A DNA stretch of 7,896 nt from Oscillospiraceae bacterium (GTDB lineage: Bacteria > Bacillota > Clostridia > Oscillospirales > Acutalibacteraceae): NCBI GenBank assembly GCA_902774165.1, contig CACYHJ010000277.1, positions 1-7,896 of the forward strand. Direction: 5' to 3'. Both the position numbers and the translations under genes were made by a program. This document shows positions 4,832 through 7,896 of this stretch, in pieces; within the stretch, counting starts at the first letter, position 1, and the number at the start of each line of letters is the position of its first letter. Below the pieces are notes generated by a model. That model did no database searches. It was not told where the DNA came from and was given only the letters and a program-made list of their open reading frames with translations.

Positions 4832-6683
4832 CCTGCAGCCGCTCCGTGATCACGGTTTCGACGCCGTCCGCATCGAGACGGTATTTATGAAGCTGCGCCG
4901 CGGGCGACGCCTGGGCGACGAACTCGTCCGGCACCGCGGTCAGGACGTAATCGCCGCGGTAGCCCCGCTCCTCCAGCAGCAGGGAAAAAATCTCTCCCAC
5001 GCCGCCGCTGCGCTCCGATTCCTCAAAGAAGAAGACGCGGGAGCACGCCGCCGCAGCCGCCACGGCTTCGGGGTCGACGGGCTTGATTTTGTTGAGCTTG
5101 ACGATTTTGATCTTTCGGTTCATCCGTTCCCGCGCCCGGCAGGCGTAGGCGAACACCCTGCCGTAGGTCACGACGCAGACCTGAGCGTCCGCGTCGCCGT
5201 ACACCTCGCTGTCCGCTTCGGAGTAGACGTAATCCTCCGGCAGCGGCTCCTGCGCGCCCCGGGGATAACGGACGAAGACCATGCCGTCGTCGTGGTAGAA
5301 CGCCTTGACGAACGCGCCGCGCAGCTCCGCGTAAGAGGCGGGAGAATAGACCGTCACGCCCGGCACGGTGTTGAGAAACGGCACGTCGAGAATGCCCTGA
5401 TGGGTCTCGCCGTCGTCGCCGACAAACCCGGCGCGGTCGATCGCCACCACGGTTTTCAGGCCCTGAAGGGCGCCGTCGTGCACGATCTGGTCGTATGCGC
5501 GCTGCAAAAAGGAGGAATAAACCGCGAACACCGGCAGCATTCCCGCCTTCGCAAGGCCGGAGCAGAAGGTCACCGCGTGCTCCTCGGCGATGCCGACGTC
5601 GAAGAACCGGGTCGGGAATTTTTCCTGGAAGGGCTGCAGACCGGTGCCGACGGACATGGCGGCGGTCACGGCGCAGATGCGCTTGTCCTTCTCCGCCATC
5701 CCGGTCAGGAATTCGCCGAAATGCTTGGAATAGTTGTCGCCGGACATGATCGGCTCGCCGGAATCAACGTCGAATTTGGAGATTCCGTGATAGAGCGTCG
5801 GCTCTTTTTCCGCGTAGTCGTAGCCCTTGCCCTTTACGGTGCGGATATGCAGCAGCACCGGGCGGTTCAGCTCCTTCGCGCCCTCCAGCGCGTCGCAGAG
5901 CACGCCGATATCATGCCCGTCTACCGGCCCCATGTACCGGAAGCCGAACTGCTCGAACATGGTGCTGGAATAGATGAAATTCTTGATATGGGATTTTGTA
6001 AAGGACAGCCCGTCTGCAAGGGGCTTGCCCACCAGCGGGAGCCGGTTCAGGAACCGCTCCGTGCGGGATTTCAGCCTGGAATAGGACGGCCGGGACAGGA
6101 TCCTCGCAAGGTACCGCGCCATGGCGCCCACGTTGCGGGAGATCGACATTTCGTTGTTGTTGAGGATCACGATCAGCCGCGTCCCCGAGCGGCCGGCGTT
6201 GTTCAGCGCTTCATAAACCATGCCGCCGGTAAACGCGCCGTCCCCCAGGACGGCGACCGTATAATCCTTGCTGCCTTTGATCTTGTTCGCGTAGGCGATG
6301 CCCAGCGCGGCGGACACGGAGGTGCTGCTGTGGCCGCTGTAAAACATGTCGTGCTCGCTCTCGTCCGGACGGGAAAAGCCGGAGATCCCGCCCTCGGCGC
6401 GCAGCGTATCAAACCGCTCGCCGCGGCCGGTGAGCAATTTATGCACGTAGGTCTGATGCCCCACGTCCCAGACGATTTTGTCCCTGGGAGAGCGGAACAC
6501 CCTGTGCAGGGCGATGGTCAGCTCCACAACGCCCAGGTTTGAGGCGAGATGCCCGCCGGTCTGCGACACGGTTTCGATCAGTTTTTCCCGGATCTCGCCG
6601 GCAAGGATCGGCAGATCCCCCTCCGGCAGCCGCCGCACATCCTCGGGGGCGTGCACGGAATCGAGAATTCTATGTTCCATCAT
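4821..6683 (-). CDS. dxs: 1-deoxy-D-xylulose-5-phosphate synthase
   Basis: DXS condenses pyruvate and glyceraldehyde 3-phosphate, using thiamine diphosphate, to make DXP, the entry step of the MEP isoprenoid pathway and a branch point to thiamine and pyridoxal. The 620-residue product is full length. Visible landmarks are GGHLASNLG with His45, DVGHQTY with His76, the thiamine diphosphate/Mg motif GDG (147-149) followed by LNNNEMSIS (Asn175-177), GPVDGHD (252-258), YHGISKFD (His299), catalytic GIAEEHA with Glu367, DRAGF (416-420) and DGETHQG with His428. These correspond to known active-site positions of E. coli DXS. The ATG at 6683 overlaps the ispA stop by one base (TAATG); a second ATG follows immediately and the Shine-Dalgarno is weak, so translation is probably coupled to ispA. 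The 3' end overlaps tlyA by 11 nt. Confidence 0.97.
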   Translation of the reverse strand: MMEHRILDSVHAPEDVRRLPEGDLPILAGEIREKLIETVSQTGGHLASNLGVVELTIALHRVFRSPRDKIVWDVGHQTYVHKLLTGRGERFDTLRAEGGISGFSRPDESEHDMFYSGHSSTSVSAALGIAYANKIKGSKDYTVAVLGDGAFTGGMVYEALNNAGRSGTRLIVILNNNEMSISRNVGAMARYLARILSRPSYSRLKSRTERFLNRLPLVGKPLADGLSFTKSHIKNFIYSSTMFEQFGFRYMGPVDGHDIGVLCDALEGAKELNRPVLLHIRTVKGKGYDYAEKEPTLYHGISKFDVDSGEPIMSGDNYSKHFGEFLTGMAEKDKRICAVTAAMSVGTGLQPFQEKFPTRFFDVGIAEEHAVTFCSGLAKAGMLPVFAVYSSFLQRAYDQIVHDGALQGLKTVVAIDRAGFVGDDGETHQGILDVPFLNTVPGVTVYSPASYAELRGAFVKAFYHDDGMVFVRYPRGAQEPLPEDYVYSEADSEVYGDADAQVCVVTYGRVFAYACRARERMNRKIKIVKLNKIKPVDPEAVAAAAACSRVFFFEESERSGGVGEIFSLLLEERGYRGDYVLTAVPDEFVAQASPAAQLHKYRLDADGVETVITERLQDET

Positions 6684-7564
6684 TATTTCTTTCTTTCCAG
6701 CAGCGCGGCGGTGAAGCGTTTCAGATCCTCCGCCCGTTCGCCGAAAACGTCCAGCGCGGCAAGCGCCTTATTGGTATAATCCTCCGCCTCCCGGCCGGCG
6801 CCGTCAAGCCCCAGCAGGGAAACGTAGGTGTTCTTTCCGTTCTTTTCATCGCTGCCGACGGGCTTGCCCAGCGTCGCGCTGTCCGCCGTCACGTCGAGAA
6901 TGTCGTCCACGATCTGAAACGCCACGCCGAGATTGTCCGCGTAGGTCTCCGCCGCGTCGATCTGCTCGATCTCAGCGTCTGCGGCGATACAGCCCAAAAG
7001 GCAGGCGCACCGGATGAGCGCGCCGGTTTTCAGGCGGTCCATGGTAAAGAGCGTATCGCCGGGAACGTCGCCGCCCTCGGCGGCAAGGTCTATCACCTGG
7101 CCGCCCACCATGCCGTTCGCACCGGCAAGATCGGAAAGCTCGCTTACGGCGCGCACGGCGTCTTCGGCGCGCACTTCGCCGCGCACGGCGGCCTCGGCGG
7201 CCAGATAAAACGCGTGCGTAAGAAGCGCGTCCCCTGCCAGAAGGGCGTTCGCCTCGCCGAAGCGAACGTGCGACGAGGGCTTGCCCCGCCGGAAATCGTC
7301 GTTATCCATGCAGGGAAGATCGTCGTGGATCAGAGAATAGGTGTGCACGTATTCCACGGCAGCGGCAAAATGCAGCGCGTTCGCCGGATCGCCCCCTGCG
7401 GCCGCGCAGAACATAAGGCACAGCCGGGGGCGCACCCGCTTGCCGCCGCTTTCAAGCGAATACAGCATCATCTCGCGCAGGGCGGGCACGTCGGCACACC
7501 GCGGCAGCGAGGAAAGCACGGTATCTTCTATTTTCTGCAGAAGCGCGGCGTTGATCTCAGGCAT
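6683..7564 (-). CDS. ispA: Polyprenyl (probably farnesyl) diphosphate synthase
   Basis: This trans-prenyltransferase joins isopentenyl diphosphate to an allylic diphosphate to build short-chain prenyl diphosphates. The 293-residue product has the family motifs in order: GGKRVRP (40-46), the first Asp-rich motif DDLPCMD (81-87), GDALL (111-115), GGQVIDL (154-160), KTG (179-181) and the second Asp-rich motif FQIVDDILD (216-224). The first motif has the two-residue insertion of bacterial type II farnesyl diphosphate synthases. The residue five before it is Tyr76 and the one four before is Ser77, a pattern associated with C15 product, so farnesyl diphosphate is the best guess; geranylgeranyl diphosphate cannot be excluded. 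It overlaps xseB by 8 nt and dxs by 1 nt, and shares a pathway with dxs: MEP-derived C5 units feed IspA for quinone and cell-wall carrier lipids. Confidence 0.95.
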   Translation of the reverse strand: MPEINAALLQKIEDTVLSSLPRCADVPALREMMLYSLESGGKRVRPRLCLMFCAAAGGDPANALHFAAAVEYVHTYSLIHDDLPCMDNDDFRRGKPSSHVRFGEANALLAGDALLTHAFYLAAEAAVRGEVRAEDAVRAVSELSDLAGANGMVGGQVIDLAAEGGDVPGDTLFTMDRLKTGALIRCACLLGCIAADAEIEQIDAAETYADNLGVAFQIVDDILDVTADSATLGKPVGSDEKNGKNTYVSLLGLDGAGREAEDYTNKALAALDVFGERAEDLKRFTAALLERKK

Positions 7565-7763
7565 TTTCGTCTTCCTCTCCGGCTTCGCTCAGTTTTTTGA
7601 TTTTCAGCTCGGCGTTTTTCAGCGCGTTTGAGCAGAACGAGGCGAGCGCGGCGCCCTCTTCAAACAGTTTTACCGAATCATCAAGCGAAAGTCCGCCGCG
7701 CTCCAGCTCGGCAACGATCTCTTCCAACCGCCTGATCGCGGTTTCATAGTTCATCTGTTCCAT
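7557..7763 (-). CDS. xseB: Exodeoxyribonuclease VII small subunit
   Basis: XseB is the small helical subunit that assembles in several copies on XseA to form exonuclease VII, which degrades single-stranded DNA to short oligonucleotides. The 68-residue product has the family pattern: YETAIRRLEEIVAELERG (6-23), then GLSLDDSVKLFEEG (24-37), then a second amphipathic helix ending in an acidic tail. The size is normal. The ATG at 7763 is preceded by AAAGGAAAG with suitable spacing; a second in-frame ATG at 7754 is possible but less well placed. The start lies inside the end of xseA (20-nt overlap) and the stop overlaps the ispA start by 8 nt. Confidence 0.95.
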   Translation of the reverse strand: MEQMNYETAIRRLEEIVAELERGGLSLDDSVKLFEEGAALASFCSNALKNAELKIKKLSEAGEEDENA

Positions 7764-7896
7764 AGGTCTTTCCTTTCCGTATATTGTTCACGGTACAGTC
7801 GAGCTGCGCGCCCTGCACGGTAACGAGAACGTCGTCGCCGACCGCAAGGCCCCCGGCGCCCCGCACGGCCTTTCCGTCTTTTTCAACCAGCGCCCA
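7744..7896 (-). CDS. xseA: Exodeoxyribonuclease VII large subunit, C-terminal end only (partial)
   Basis: An open frame enters at the window edge and runs 50 codons to a TGA at 7746-7744. It reads as the last part of XseA, the catalytic subunit of exonuclease VII: ALVEKDGKAVRGAGGLAVGD corresponds to the usual C-terminal pattern of a beta hairpin followed by a GD turn, then VLVTVQGAQLDCTV. The frame lacks a start because the gene is truncated by the window. It continues 20 nt past the xseB start, which gives it a slightly extended tail (NNIRKGKTYGTDEL). The adjacent xseB supports the call strongly; the catalytic core lies outside the window. Confidence 0.88.
   Translation of the reverse strand, partial: WALVEKDGKAVRGAGGLAVGDDVLVTVQGAQLDCTVNNIRKGKTYGTDEL

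Noticed and set aside
4887..6542. A 551-codon open frame on the plus strand, antisense to dxs.
   Set aside because: Its product is rich in Arg, His, Gly and Val with no recognisable domain, and it mirrors a strongly conserved dxs. In GC-rich genes the complementary frame is often open by codon bias alone.
7151..7199. Two near-identical 19-base copies (17 of 19 matching) 30 bases apart inside ispA, suggesting a 10-residue duplication.
   Set aside because: The segment between GDALL and GGQ has about the same length as in E. coli IspA, so nothing has been added; repeated Ala, Glu, Val and Arg codons in GC-rich DNA explain the similarity.

Overview
The window is a stretch of GC-rich bacterial chromosome in which every convincing gene lies on the minus strand, so transcription runs from position 7896 down to 1. 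The gene order xseA-xseB-ispA-dxs-tlyA-nadK-argR-recN is the well-known Bacillota (Firmicutes) housekeeping cluster. A nadK between tlyA and argR, plus high GC, points to a Clostridia-type anaerobe, perhaps of the Oscillospiraceae/Ruminococcaceae kind. That placement is inferred from gene order and composition, not from a marker gene.

Region 7896-4070 is a tightly packed operon with overlapping reading frames: the 3' end of xseA (overlaps xseB by 20 nt), xseB (overlaps ispA by 8 nt), ispA (overlaps dxs by 1 nt), dxs (overlaps tlyA by 11 nt) and tlyA (overlaps nadK by 4 nt). XseA and XseB form exonuclease VII. Dxs starts the MEP isoprenoid pathway and IspA makes the prenyl diphosphate chain. 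TlyA is an S4-domain rRNA methyltransferase-like protein. Region 4073-3284 encodes NAD kinase, but the reading frame is broken at about 3757-3767, where roughly 20 codons expected for the family are also missing. This is a real lesion or an assembly error.

Region 3283-3115 is the only sizeable non-coding gap. It is the leader of argR and the most unusual part of the window. It holds an AT-rich hairpin with a T tract just after nadK and two mutually exclusive RNA pairings. It also holds a 34-codon open frame with a good Shine-Dalgarno that ends in TAATG on the argR start, and a small hairpin touching the argR Shine-Dalgarno. The same 91-bp segment has 7-bp inverted ends and could instead be a dispersed repeat.

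Region 3114-969 holds argR (arginine-responsive repressor) and recN (SMC-like DNA repair ATPase), 4 nt apart. Region 968-1 departs from the canonical cluster: a sugar phosphate isomerase/epimerase-like TIM barrel protein, then, 16 nt downstream, the first 31 codons of a secreted protein with a clear signal peptide, cut by the window edge. Apart from the nadK lesion and the argR leader, this is an ordinary housekeeping region. I see no mobile element with a transposase, CRISPR array, tRNA or rRNA.
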